In this document: one piece after another, positions 26,840 to 34,617 of the stretch
Numbering within the stretch: position 1 is the stretch's first letter
Layout of the letters: every line of letters begins with the position of its first letter
Assembly (NCBI RefSeq): GCF_000382405.1
Contig: NZ_KB908260.1
Span: 186,001 to 250,000 of the forward strand
Origin: Mycobacterium sp. 141
Lineage (GTDB): Bacteria; Actinomycetota; Actinomycetes; Mycobacteriales; Mycobacteriaceae
DNA length: 64,000 nt
Reading direction: 5' to 3'
Translations under genes and position numbers: made by a program
Notes under the pieces: model-generated
The model's database searches: none
Told to the model about the DNA's origin: nothing
The model's input: the letters and a program-made list of their open reading frames with translations, nothing else

Positions 26840-27241
26840 ATGCCAAAAACCGGCGTCGGCGCCGTTCGCGATCCCGCCGACTATCGAGATAGAAATATCG
26901 ACTGGCTCGAGTACTTCAATCGACACCGACGCGAGGAGATCGCTCGCATCGTACGAGAGCATCCGGAGATCATTGCCGAGCATGCGCTAAATCCTTTCGG
27001 TTACCGCAACCATCCCAGCCCATATCTGCAACGAATCCACAACTATTTCCGTATGCAACCGACGCTCGGCAAATACTACATCTACACGGTGGAGCCGTGG
27101 CGCGATTATCGCATCGCCGTTGTCGGAGAATTTGGAACACGTCCGGTCATCTTGGACGAGCCTCACTTCGATACCGAAGAGGCCGCCCTGCACGGAGTGT
27201 TCCTCCAACGAATCAACGATGTTCTCAACGGCGAGGCCTGA
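26840..27241 (+). CDS. dmfA1: N,N-dimethylformamidase small (alpha) subunit
   Basis: A 133-residue protein, close to the 132 or so residues known for the small subunit of dimethylformamidase. Typical stretches are DWLEYFNRHRREEIARIV, NPFGYRNHPSPYLQRIHNYF and PWRDYRIAVVGEFG. It has no catalytic centre of its own and is thought to stabilise the large subunit. A strong GAGGAG lies 6 nt before the ATG. The large subunit gene follows after 14 bp. Confidence 0.85.
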   Translation: MPKTGVGAVRDPADYRDRNIDWLEYFNRHRREEIARIVREHPEIIAEHALNPFGYRNHPSPYLQRIHNYFRMQPTLGKYYIYTVEPWRDYRIAVVGEFGTRPVILDEPHFDTEEAALHGVFLQRINDVLNGEA

Positions 27242-27255
27242 AAGGGATTAATCGA

Positions 27256-29541
27256 ATGACGACGACCTTTATCCGTGGGTACTGCGACAACATGAGCGCG
27301 GCGCCCGGTGAAGATCTGAATTTCTATGTGTCGGCGGACGAACCTGGCGAATACGATGCCGAGGTGGTCCGACTGATCCACGGCGACGTTCACCCGGAAG
27401 GTCCGGGGTACAAAGAAGAGGTTGTGGATTCCACGATTCGAGGTCGATATCCGGCGCGCTTTCAGCGGACGCAGTTCGGCAGCTATGTCGAGGCGTCGGA
27501 CGCGGTGGCTCTGCATCCATCCGGTGGATTCTCGGTCCATACGTTTTTGTGGTCCACCACCCCGACCCGTGGGCGCCAGGGCCTGGTCTCCCGGTGGAAT
27601 GACAGCGCGAAGAGCGGCTGGGCACTGGCCATCGACGATGGCTATGTGGTGTTCATGATCGGCGACGGCAGCGGTCGAATCGATCGGGTGGTCAGCGATC
27701 GCCCGCTCTTTCAGGAGGTCTGGTATTCCATTGCCGCGACGTTCGATCCCGACCGCATGGAGCTTGCCCTCCATCAGACCTCGGTAGTCAATCGGGTCAA
27801 CAGCCGCTTCGGACTTGTCGTGCCGCTCAATTCGGATACCGCGGTGTCCGCGGCCACAAGTATCCGCCCGGACGATGGTCAGGTCCCCGTGCTCATCGCG
27901 GGCCTGGCCGAAGGCGGCCACACGGAGCGGGGTCGCACCTGGTGCACAGCTATGTACAACGGCAAGATCGATGCACCCAAGGTCTACGACACGGTGCTCG
28001 ACGCTGCGGACGCGACAGCCCTGGCGACCGGCGAGATCGTGAAAGCCGAAGCACGGCTTGCGCACTGGGACTTCTCGGCGGGCATCGGACCGAACGGCAT
28101 CCCTACCGACCATGTCGAGGACGTCTCGGGTCATGGCCGGCACGGGCTCTGCGTCAACCAACCCGACCGCGGTGTCACCGGCTGGAACTGGGACAGCCAC
28201 GAAGAGAACTTCGTCCATTGCCCCGAGCAGTACGGAGCGCTGTGGTTCCACGAGGACTCGCTCGACGACTGCCGCTGGGACCGCGACTTCACCTTCACCA
28301 TTCCCGACGGGCTGCGAAGTGACTTCTACGCGATTCGCATCCGGATGGGTGAGGCGGAAGACCATATTCCCTTCTTCGTCCTGCCGCCGCGCGGCACCGC
28401 AACCGCGAAGATCCTCCTCTTGGTGAGCACATGCAGCTATCTCGCCTACGCCAACGAGCAGATCATGCACAAGGCTGATATCGGGCAGGCGGTGGCCGGG
28501 CACGTTCCCGTTCTGAACGAGCGTGATGTGGAGTTGCACGAGAACCTGAGTTTCTACGGCCTGTCCACCTATGACGGCCATGTCGACGGACGCGGCGTCC
28601 AGTACACCTCCTGGCGCCGTCCGATATTGAACTTGCGGCCACGGCATCGCCAGGGATTCGGGTCGATCTGGGAGCTGCCCGCCGACTTGCACCTCGTCGA
28701 TTGGCTCAATGCGCAAGGCTTCGAGTACGACGTGGCGACCGAGCACGACCTCAACGAGCAGGGCGTCGACCTGCTGCAGCGCTACAACGTTGTGCTCACG
28801 GGGTCTCATCCGGAGTACTACACCACTGCGAATGCCGATGCGTGGGAGGACTATCTCGCCGATGGCGGTCGTGGAATGTACCTCGGCGCCAACGGCCTGT
28901 ACTGGATCGTGTCATTTCATCCGGAGAAACCGTGGGTGATGGAGGTGCGTAAGGAGCTTGGCGTGACCGCCTGGGCGGCGCCTCCGGGTGAGTCCCACCA
29001 CAGCACGACGGGTGAGCGCGGCGGCCGGTTCCGTCGTCGCGCTCGCGCCACGCAGAAGATTTGGGGCACCGGAATGAGCAGTTACGGCTTTGATCATTCG
29101 GGCTACTTCGTTCAGATGCCCGACAGTACGGATCCGCGTGTTTCCTGGATATTAGAGGGGATCGAGGAGGGCGAGACGATCGGCGACTTCGGCCTGGTCG
29201 GCGGCGGCGCAGCAGGCTACGAGCTGGACCGCTACGACCTGTCGCTCGGTACACCGCCCAATACCGCAGTCCTTGCAAGTTCGGTCGAGCACAGCGTCGT
29301 CTACACCGTGGTGCCGGAGGACAAGTCATTCCCACATCCGGGGATGAACGGCGGCGAGCATCCGCTGGTTCGTGCCGACATGACGTACTTCTCCACGGCC
29401 AACGGCGGCGGAATGTTCAGCGCTTCGTCGATCTCTTATCTCGGGAGCCTGTCGCACAACAACTACGACAACAATGTCTCCCGCATCACGGGCAACGTCC
29501 TGCGTCAGTTCATGAAGGACGAGCCGGCGCCGATCGTGTGA
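27256..29541 (+). CDS. dmfA2: N,N-dimethylformamidase large (beta) subunit
   Basis: A 761-residue protein, essentially the length known for the large subunit. The enzyme hydrolyses N,N-dimethylformamide to dimethylamine and formate. The N-terminal part (FIRGYCDNMSAAPGEDLNFY) and a LamG-like stretch (HPSGGFSVHTFLWSTTPT) precede the catalytic part with VSTCSYLAYANEQ, SFYGLSTYDGHVDGRG and TGSHPEYYTTANADAWEDYL. Characterised enzymes bind a mononuclear iron through two tyrosines and a glutamate; candidate residues lie in these segments, but I cannot assign them with certainty. The start is ATG 27256 with AAAGGGA 8 nt upstream. A hairpin terminator follows the stop. Confidence 0.88.
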   Translation: MTTTFIRGYCDNMSAAPGEDLNFYVSADEPGEYDAEVVRLIHGDVHPEGPGYKEEVVDSTIRGRYPARFQRTQFGSYVEASDAVALHPSGGFSVHTFLWSTTPTRGRQGLVSRWNDSAKSGWALAIDDGYVVFMIGDGSGRIDRVVSDRPLFQEVWYSIAATFDPDRMELALHQTSVVNRVNSRFGLVVPLNSDTAVSAATSIRPDDGQVPVLIAGLAEGGHTERGRTWCTAMYNGKIDAPKVYDTVLDAADATALATGEIVKAEARLAHWDFSAGIGPNGIPTDHVEDVSGHGRHGLCVNQPDRGVTGWNWDSHEENFVHCPEQYGALWFHEDSLDDCRWDRDFTFTIPDGLRSDFYAIRIRMGEAEDHIPFFVLPPRGTATAKILLLVSTCSYLAYANEQIMHKADIGQAVAGHVPVLNERDVELHENLSFYGLSTYDGHVDGRGVQYTSWRRPILNLRPRHRQGFGSIWELPADLHLVDWLNAQGFEYDVATEHDLNEQGVDLLQRYNVVLTGSHPEYYTTANADAWEDYLADGGRGMYLGANGLYWIVSFHPEKPWVMEVRKELGVTAWAAPPGESHHSTTGERGGRFRRRARATQKIWGTGMSSYGFDHSGYFVQMPDSTDPRVSWILEGIEEGETIGDFGLVGGGAAGYELDRYDLSLGTPPNTAVLASSVEHSVVYTVVPEDKSFPHPGMNGGEHPLVRADMTYFSTANGGGMFSASSISYLGSLSHNNYDNNVSRITGNVLRQFMKDEPAPIV

Positions 29542-29559
29542 CACTCGGCAACTCAGTGG

Positions 29560-29594
29560 AATTCGCCCGCGAGAACACCCCTCGCGGGCGAATT
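29560..29594 (+). terminator. Hairpin terminator after the dimethylformamidase genes
   Basis: AATTCGCCCGCGAG and CTCGCGGGCGAATT form a perfect 14-bp stem with a 7-nt loop, 18 bp after the stop codon. There is no long T-tract, as is usual in mycobacteria. Confidence 0.75.
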
Positions 29595-29709
29595 TCAGTG
29601 AACGTCACAACACCGAGACTGCGCGAAGTGGCGACACGACGATCGCCCCGCCGGGCTCGACAATCTCGTCGACGCCATCACGCGGCTCTACGCGTCGTGA
29701 GGCGATGGA
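29595..29709. other. Non-coding stretch between the dimethylformamidase cassette and deoA
   Basis: On the + strand a 23-codon open stretch reads WRHDDRPAGLDNLVDAITRL and ends in YAS-stop at about 29698. It has no start codon and could be the tail of a deleted gene at the insertion junction. Nothing else is recognisable. Confidence 0.3.
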
Positions 29710-30963
29710 TCAGCGCTGCGGTCGGTCGATTCGGTCGATGATCAGCGGCGGCGGCCCCGGCGCGGAATCACAGACACCCCAGGCGCCGTCGAGCTCGGCC
29801 AGCGCCGTACCCAGCCGATCCGGTGTGTCGGTGTAGAGCGTGAACACGACCTCACCGGCGGCCACCGGCTCGCCGGGTCTGCGATGAATCCGCACCCCGG
29901 CGCCGGCCTGCACGGGGTCTGCCGGGTGGGCGCGGCCGGCGCCGAGCCGCCAGGCAGCCATCGCCACGCCCATCGCGTCGATGTCGCCCATCACGCCGCC
30001 GCGGGTTGCCGTGACGGTCTCGGTTGCCCTGCCGATCGGCAGCGGCCGGGACAGGTCGCCGCCCTGGGCCCTCACCAGTTCCCGAAATCGGTCCATCGCC
30101 GACCCGTCGCGCAGCGTGGCGGCAGGATCAACCCCTTCGATGCCTGCGGCGTCGAGCATCTCGGCGGCCAGTGCCAACGTCAGTTCGACCACGTCGGAGG
30201 GCCCACCACCGGCCAGCACCTCCAATGACTCGGCCACCTCGACGGCGTTGCCGACAGTGCGCCCCAGCGGCCGGTCCATATCGGTCAGCAAGGCCCGGGT
30301 CGGCACCCCGTACGCGTTTCCGAGGTCGACCATCGCGCGGGCCAGCTGCCGCGATTCGGCCTCGGTCTTGAGGAACGCGCCGCGGCCCACCTTGACGTCG
30401 AGCACGAGCGCCTCGGCGCCCTCGGCGAGTTTCTTGCTCATCACCGAACTCGCGATGAGCGGCAGCGATTCCGTGGTGGCCGTGACGTCGCGCAGGGCAT
30501 AGATCTTGCGGTCGGCCGGCGCCAGCTCGCCGGCGGCGAAGATGGCCGCCCCCACATCGCAAAGCTGTTGGCGGATACGGTCTTTGGACAGCTCGGCGGT
30601 GAAGCCGGGGATGGCCTCCAGTTTGTCGAGCGTGCCGCCGGTGTGCCCGAGGCCGCGCCCGGCGGCCTGCGGCACCGCGCCTCCGCACGCCAACACCACG
30701 GGCACCAGCGGAATGGTGATCTTGTCGCCGACGCCGCCGGTCGAATGCTTGTCCACCAGCGCGAGCGGTTTACCGGCCCGGCGCAGATCGGTGAAGTCGA
30801 ACCGCTCGCCCGACGCCACCATCGCCGCGGTCCAGCGGGTGATCTCAGCCGGCGTCATGCCGCGTAGGAAGATCGCCATCAGCAGTGCCGACATCTGTTC
30901 GTCGGCGACACGGCCATGCGTATAGCCGTCGATGATCCAGTCGATGGCGGCGTCCGACAGCAC
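29710..30963 (-). CDS. deoA: Thymidine phosphorylase
   Basis: At least 417 residues. It splits thymidine or deoxyuridine to base and deoxyribose-1-phosphate (Rv3314c). ADEQMSALLMAIFLRGM, LVDKHSTGGVGDKITIPL, the phosphate loop region GLGHTGGTLDKLEAIPG and SSVMSKKLAEGAEALVLDVK are all conserved. The coordinates use the GTG at 30963. The frame upstream of it still encodes IDAPTIIRTKRDGG, which is conserved in homologues, but contains no ATG, GTG or TTG before an in-frame TGA. A TAGGAT box at 31013-31018 lies 7 nt before an ATC at 31005, so translation may really begin there. An alternative is an ATT at 31014. Confidence 0.9.
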   Translation of the reverse strand: MLSDAAIDWIIDGYTHGRVADEQMSALLMAIFLRGMTPAEITRWTAAMVASGERFDFTDLRRAGKPLALVDKHSTGGVGDKITIPLVPVVLACGGAVPQAAGRGLGHTGGTLDKLEAIPGFTAELSKDRIRQQLCDVGAAIFAAGELAPADRKIYALRDVTATTESLPLIASSVMSKKLAEGAEALVLDVKVGRGAFLKTEAESRQLARAMVDLGNAYGVPTRALLTDMDRPLGRTVGNAVEVAESLEVLAGGGPSDVVELTLALAAEMLDAAGIEGVDPAATLRDGSAMDRFRELVRAQGGDLSRPLPIGRATETVTATRGGVMGDIDAMGVAMAAWRLGAGRAHPADPVQAGAGVRIHRRPGEPVAAGEVVFTLYTDTPDRLGTALAELDGAWGVCDSAPGPPPLIIDRIDRPQR

Positions 30964-31012
30964 TCCGCCGTCGCGTTTGGTTCGGATGATGGTGGGCGCG
31001 TCGATGGCGCAA

Positions 31013-31018
31013 ATCCTA
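31013..31018 (-). promoter_or_regulatory. Candidate -10 box for deoA
   Basis: TAGGAT on the minus strand, 7 nt before ATC 31005 in the deoA frame, just after the tetR stop codon. The spacing equals that of the leaderless genes elsewhere in the window. Confidence 0.4.
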
Positions 31019-31023
31019 GCCGC

Positions 31024-31560
31024 TCACCCCACCAGCGCACCCCGCAGCAACGCCCGCAGGGCCCAGTCGAAATCGTCCCGTTCGGGTGGAGCGCCCTGCA
31101 GATGCCCGAACGGATGCCGGCAGGTCAGGTGGCCGATCATCAACCGCCACGCCGCGCGGTACGTGCGTTGCGTGGCCACGTCGTCGAGGCCCGCCGCGCG
31201 CAGCAACGCCACGCAATGGTCGGCGATCGGTTTCGCCGACGACAGCGCGTAGTCGCCGTCGGCGATGACGGGTCCGCTCCACGGGTGCGCAACCAGGTAG
31301 TCGTACATGGCCTGCCACTGCCGGACCACCGCCTCCACCGGGGCGACTCCGACAGTGTCGATCATCGGGTAACCGGCCACCAGGTCTTCGACGAGTAGGA
31401 GAAGTAGTTCCTGTCGGTCGGCGATGTGCCGGTAGAGCGAGGCCGCGCCGGTGCCCAGTTCGCCTGCGATCCGCCGCAGCGTCAGCTCGGCCGGACCGTC
31501 CCGGTCGGCGATACGGCGCGCCGCCGCGACAATCGAGTCCTTGTTCAGCGGCGGCGTCAT
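31024..31560 (-). CDS. TetR-family repressor of the divergent MFS exporter
   Basis: A 178-residue regulator. The helix-turn-helix is LTLRRIAGELGTGAASLYRHIADRQ with the typical SLYRH turn; LLLLLVEDLVAGYPM begins the ligand domain, which resembles the TetR_C class (WSGPVIADGDYALSSA). It lies 93 bp from the MFS gene in opposite orientation, and the space between holds two perfect 15-bp palindromes. Together they look like a drug-efflux switch. It sits between deoA and cdd, genes adjacent in M. tuberculosis, and so marks an insertion. Confidence 0.9.
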   Translation of the reverse strand: MTPPLNKDSIVAAARRIADRDGPAELTLRRIAGELGTGAASLYRHIADRQELLLLLVEDLVAGYPMIDTVGVAPVEAVVRQWQAMYDYLVAHPWSGPVIADGDYALSSAKPIADHCVALLRAAGLDDVATQRTYRAAWRLMIGHLTCRHPFGHLQGAPPERDDFDWALRALLRGALVG

Positions 31561-31574
31561 AGGTAGGCCCCGAC

Positions 31575-31622
31575 GCGAACAGCGTTCGCGTTACGGTTAC
31601 CGCAGATGCGAACAGCGTTCGC
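31575..31622. promoter_or_regulatory. Two identical palindromic operators for the TetR/MFS pair
   Basis: GCGAACAGCGTTCGC occurs at 31575-31589 and again at 31608-31622. Each is a perfect GCGAAC-N3-GTTCGC palindrome. The centres are 33 bp apart, about three helical turns. The first extends to ACGCGAAC/GTTCGCGT. Confidence 0.8.
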
Positions 31623-31653
31623 ACATGTCGGAAACACCTGTTCGAGGAGATCC

Positions 31654-33057
31654 ATGGACGTCATCGCCCGCCAGCATGCCGCATCCGAGGCCGCCCGGCG
31701 GGGCGGTTCGCGGCGCGTCCTCACGGCGATGTGCACAGTCGTCGTCTCATACGGGCTCCTGCAGACCATGCTGGTGCCCACCATCGGCGTATTGCAACGC
31801 GATCTGAAGACGACCACCGCAGCAGCGTCGTGGGCGGTGCTGTCGGCCATGCTGCTGGCCAGCGCGGTCATCACCCCCGTCGCGAGCCGGATCGGCGACC
31901 GGTTCGGCAAGCGCCGGGTGCTGCTGGGGATGCTCACGATTTTCCTGGCCGCCACGCTCGCGGCGGTCGCGGCGCCGAACATCGGCACGCTCATCGCATG
32001 CCGGGCCGTGCAGGGCGTCAGCCTCACCCTGCTGCCGCTGACGTTCGCAATCCTGCGCGAGGCGCTGCCCGCAGCGCGGGTGCACGGTGGCCTGGCCGCG
32101 GCGTCCGGGCTCGTGAGCGGCACCGCCGGGGTGGGCCTGCTGGTGGGCGGCCTGGTGGTCGACCATGCATCGTGGCGGTGGCTGTTCGTAATCGGAGCCG
32201 TTCCCGTGTTGATTGCGCTGATCATGACGGCGCGATGGATCCCGGAGAGTCGCGGACGCCACCCCGGCCGGCTCGACCTGTGGGGCACAGCCTTGATGAC
32301 GGTCGGCCTGCTGGCCCTGTTGCTCGCCATCACCCAGGGACCGGCATGGGGGTGGGCTTCGGCCCGGGTACTCGGATTGTTCGGCGCGGCGGTGGCGGTG
32401 CTCGCAGTGTTTGTCACCGTGGAGCAACGGGTCGCCCACCCCGTCGTGGACCTGGCACTGCTCACCAAACCGCCTCTGACGGCAGCACATCTGGGCGGGC
32501 TGCTGCTCGGCGTGAACCAGTTCGCGGTGTACGTGGCCCTACCCAAACTGGCCGAACTCCCCACGGGCAACGACGGGTTCGGACTATCGGTGACAGGCGC
32601 GGCACTCGTGTTGGTGCCCGGAACGCTGTTGACGATGCCGGCCAGCTGGGCTGCTCCTGGCCTCGCCAACCGGTTCGGGGTGCGTACGCCACTGGCCGCC
32701 GGACTGTTGTGCGGGGCGATCGGCACCGCTCTGTTGGCCGTCGCGCACGGATCGGTATGGCACGCGGTGCTGGACTACGCGATCGCGAGTCTCGGCTGGG
32801 GCTTGGCGATGTCGGCGCTGCCCCGGATGGTCAATGCGGCCTGCCCGCCGACACAAAGCGGGAGCGCCAACGGACTGAACACGGTGGCGCGCACCGTCGG
32901 CGGCGCGCTGGGCGGGCAGATCGCAGCAGCGGTACTGGCCGGCTGCACTGCCCCCGCCGGCGTCAACACCGGCTTTACCGTGGCGTTTTCGATCGCGGCC
33001 GGCGCCGCCGCGACAGGCGGACTGGTGTTACCCCTTTGGCTGTTTCGGGACCGGTGA
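31654..33057 (+). CDS. MFS multidrug efflux transporter (DHA2 type)
   Basis: A 467-residue polytopic protein with about 14 membrane segments. TPVASRIGDRFGKRRVLLGM is motif A between helices 2 and 3, and VSGTAGVGLLVGGLVVDHAS resembles motif C of drug/H+ antiporters. SWRWLFVIGAVPVL is typical of the EmrB/QacA family. GAGGAGA lies just before the ATG at 31654. The upstream extension would run over the operators. It is regulated by the divergent TetR gene and is convergent with cdd. The substrate is unknown. Confidence 0.88.
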   Translation: MDVIARQHAASEAARRGGSRRVLTAMCTVVVSYGLLQTMLVPTIGVLQRDLKTTTAAASWAVLSAMLLASAVITPVASRIGDRFGKRRVLLGMLTIFLAATLAAVAAPNIGTLIACRAVQGVSLTLLPLTFAILREALPAARVHGGLAAASGLVSGTAGVGLLVGGLVVDHASWRWLFVIGAVPVLIALIMTARWIPESRGRHPGRLDLWGTALMTVGLLALLLAITQGPAWGWASARVLGLFGAAVAVLAVFVTVEQRVAHPVVDLALLTKPPLTAAHLGGLLLGVNQFAVYVALPKLAELPTGNDGFGLSVTGAALVLVPGTLLTMPASWAAPGLANRFGVRTPLAAGLLCGAIGTALLAVAHGSVWHAVLDYAIASLGWGLAMSALPRMVNAACPPTQSGSANGLNTVARTVGGALGGQIAAAVLAGCTAPAGVNTGFTVAFSIAAGAAATGGLVLPLWLFRDR

Positions 33058-33093
33058 GCCACGCCCAGGCCAGAGCCGTTGACATGCTTGACA

Positions 33094-33513
33094 TCACGCC
33101 TGCGGGGGGCGGCGCCCCGAGCGGGCGAGATCCTCGGGTCCGAACGCGTCGGGAAGCAACTCTGCGAGCCGGCGTGGACCACGGGGGTGATCGATCAACA
33201 GCCCCGGCCCGCCATGCTCCAACAGCACCTGCCGGCAGCGCCCACAGGGCATCAGCAACGCTCCGTCGGGCCCGACACAGCTCAAAGCGACAAGCCGGCC
33301 GCCACCCGAAGAATGCAGGGCGCAGACCACAGCGCACTCGGCACAGAGACCTAGGCCATATGAGACATTCTCCACATTGCATCCGGCCACGATTCGGTCA
33401 TCGTCCACCAGCGCCGCGGCGCCGACCGAAAATTGCGAATACGGTGCATAAGCGGTATGCGACACGGAAATCGCCTTGTCCCGCAATACTTTCCAGTCGA
33501 TATTCGGCGCCAA
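33094..33513 (-). CDS. cdd: Cytidine deaminase
   Basis: A 139-residue zinc enzyme that converts cytidine or deoxycytidine to uridine (Rv3315c). FSVGAAALVDDDRIVAGCNV leads to the zinc/catalytic motif LCAECAVVCAL (Cys and proton-shuttling Glu) and MPCGRCRQVL supplies the other two cysteines. The start is a TTG at 33513 with GAGG 8 nt upstream; no ATG or GTG is available nearby. It is divergent from sdhC, as in M. tuberculosis, but is separated from deoA by the TetR/MFS insertion. Confidence 0.94.
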   Translation of the reverse strand: MAPNIDWKVLRDKAISVSHTAYAPYSQFSVGAAALVDDDRIVAGCNVENVSYGLGLCAECAVVCALHSSGGGRLVALSCVGPDGALLMPCGRCRQVLLEHGGPGLLIDHPRGPRRLAELLPDAFGPEDLARSGRRPPQA

Positions 33514-33578
33514 TTCAACAACCTCGGCCAGCTACTGAATGCATTCCGAAACCTCCACCCCATCGACGCGCGATGTAG

Positions 33579-33597
33579 ATAGGTAAGCCTAATTTTC
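33579..33597. promoter_or_regulatory. Weak iron-box-like sequence upstream of sdhC
   Basis: ATAGGTAAGCCTAATTTTC matches the IdeR consensus at about 12 of 19 positions, best in the first two thirds. It lies in the 213-bp space between cdd and sdhC. Only a weak candidate. Confidence 0.2.
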
Positions 33598-33726
33598 TCA
33601 TGTTCACGGCTTCTTACGACGACACCGTATTCGTTCGCCCGTGCAAATGGGTTTAGAGTCGCCCCGAGGTTTGGGGCTAATCGACAGACCGGTCCCGAAC
33701 ATCCGCTGATGATGTTGGAGGGCCCT

Positions 33727-34143
33727 ATGAGCGCACAGACGGAGGTGCCGGCTCCGCGCCCGGTCAAGTCCCGCCGGTTGACGTTGTATCGCGGTGATCC
33801 CGGCATGTGGTCGTGGGTGTTGCATCGCATCACCGGCGCCACAATTTTCTTCTTCCTGTTCGTGCACGTGTTGGATACCGCGTTGGTCCGGGTGAGCCCC
33901 GAGGCGTACAACGCAGTCATCGAGACCTACAAGACCCCCATCGTCGGGTTGATGGAGATGGGCCTGGTGGCCGCGGTGCTCTTCCACGCACTCAACGGCA
34001 TCCGCGTCATCCTCATCGACTTCTGGCAGTACGGCCCGCGCTATCAGCGGCACATGCTCGCCGTCGCCGTCAGCGTCTTCGCTGTGGCCCTCATCGCCGG
34101 ACTGGGAGTTCTCGGTATGCATATGGTGGAGCGGTTCCTATGA
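33727..34143 (+). CDS. sdhC: Succinate dehydrogenase cytochrome b subunit SdhC
   Basis: A 138-residue membrane anchor of complex II with three hydrophobic helices. WSWVLHRITGATIFFFLFVH carries the quinone/heme region and AAVLFHALNGIRVILIDF the second heme histidine. It corresponds to Rv3316. GGAGG lies 4 nt before the ATG at 33727. The stop overlaps the start of sdhD (ATGA), the first of four tightly packed genes. Confidence 0.95.
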   Translation: MSAQTEVPAPRPVKSRRLTLYRGDPGMWSWVLHRITGATIFFFLFVHVLDTALVRVSPEAYNAVIETYKTPIVGLMEMGLVAAVLFHALNGIRVILIDFWQYGPRYQRHMLAVAVSVFAVALIAGLGVLGMHMVERFL

Positions 34144-34613
34144 GCGCGCCAGGGACGGGCGAATCCCGCCTGGGCCGGCCCGCGCCGATCCTCGAACGCG
34201 AACACGACCGCCCGGCCGGACTCGATCACCCGCGCGCCCCACGGCGCCCCCGGGGCATTCCGTACTTCGAGAAGTACGCCTGGCTGTTCATGCGGTTCTC
34301 CGGTGTGGCGCTGGTTTTTCTGGCGCTGGGCCACCTGTTCATCATGCTGATGTGGCAAGACGGCGTGTACCGGATCGACTTCAACTACGTGGCGCAGCGC
34401 TGGGCCTCACCGTTCTGGCAGATCTGGGACATGGCCCTGCTGTGGCTGGCGATGATCCACGGTGCCAACGGGATGCGCACCATCATCGGCGACTACGCGC
34501 GCAAGAACGTGACCAAGTTCTACCTGAATTCACTGCTGCTACTGGCAACCGGATTCACCCTGGTGCTGGGCACCTACGTCCTGGTCACCTTCGACGCGAA
34601 CATCGGGGGTTAA
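34140..34613 (+). CDS. sdhD: Succinate dehydrogenase membrane subunit SdhD
   Basis: A 157-residue second membrane anchor (Rv3317). The first 45 residues are polar and proline/arginine rich; three helices follow (YAWLFMRFSGVALVFLALGH, LLWLAMIHGANGMRTIIGDY, LNSLLLLATGFTLVLGTYV). The conserved RFSG and HGANG motifs belong to the quinone/heme site. It overlaps sdhC by 4 bp and ends 4 bp before sdhA. Confidence 0.95.
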   Translation: MSAPGTGESRLGRPAPILEREHDRPAGLDHPRAPRRPRGIPYFEKYAWLFMRFSGVALVFLALGHLFIMLMWQDGVYRIDFNYVAQRWASPFWQIWDMALLWLAMIHGANGMRTIIGDYARKNVTKFYLNSLLLLATGFTLVLGTYVLVTFDANIGG

Positions 34614-34617
34614 AAGC

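Noticed and set aside
29630..29700. Short open stretch ending DNLVDAITRLYAS
   Set aside because: No start codon and too short to assign; at most a gene tail left at an insertion border.
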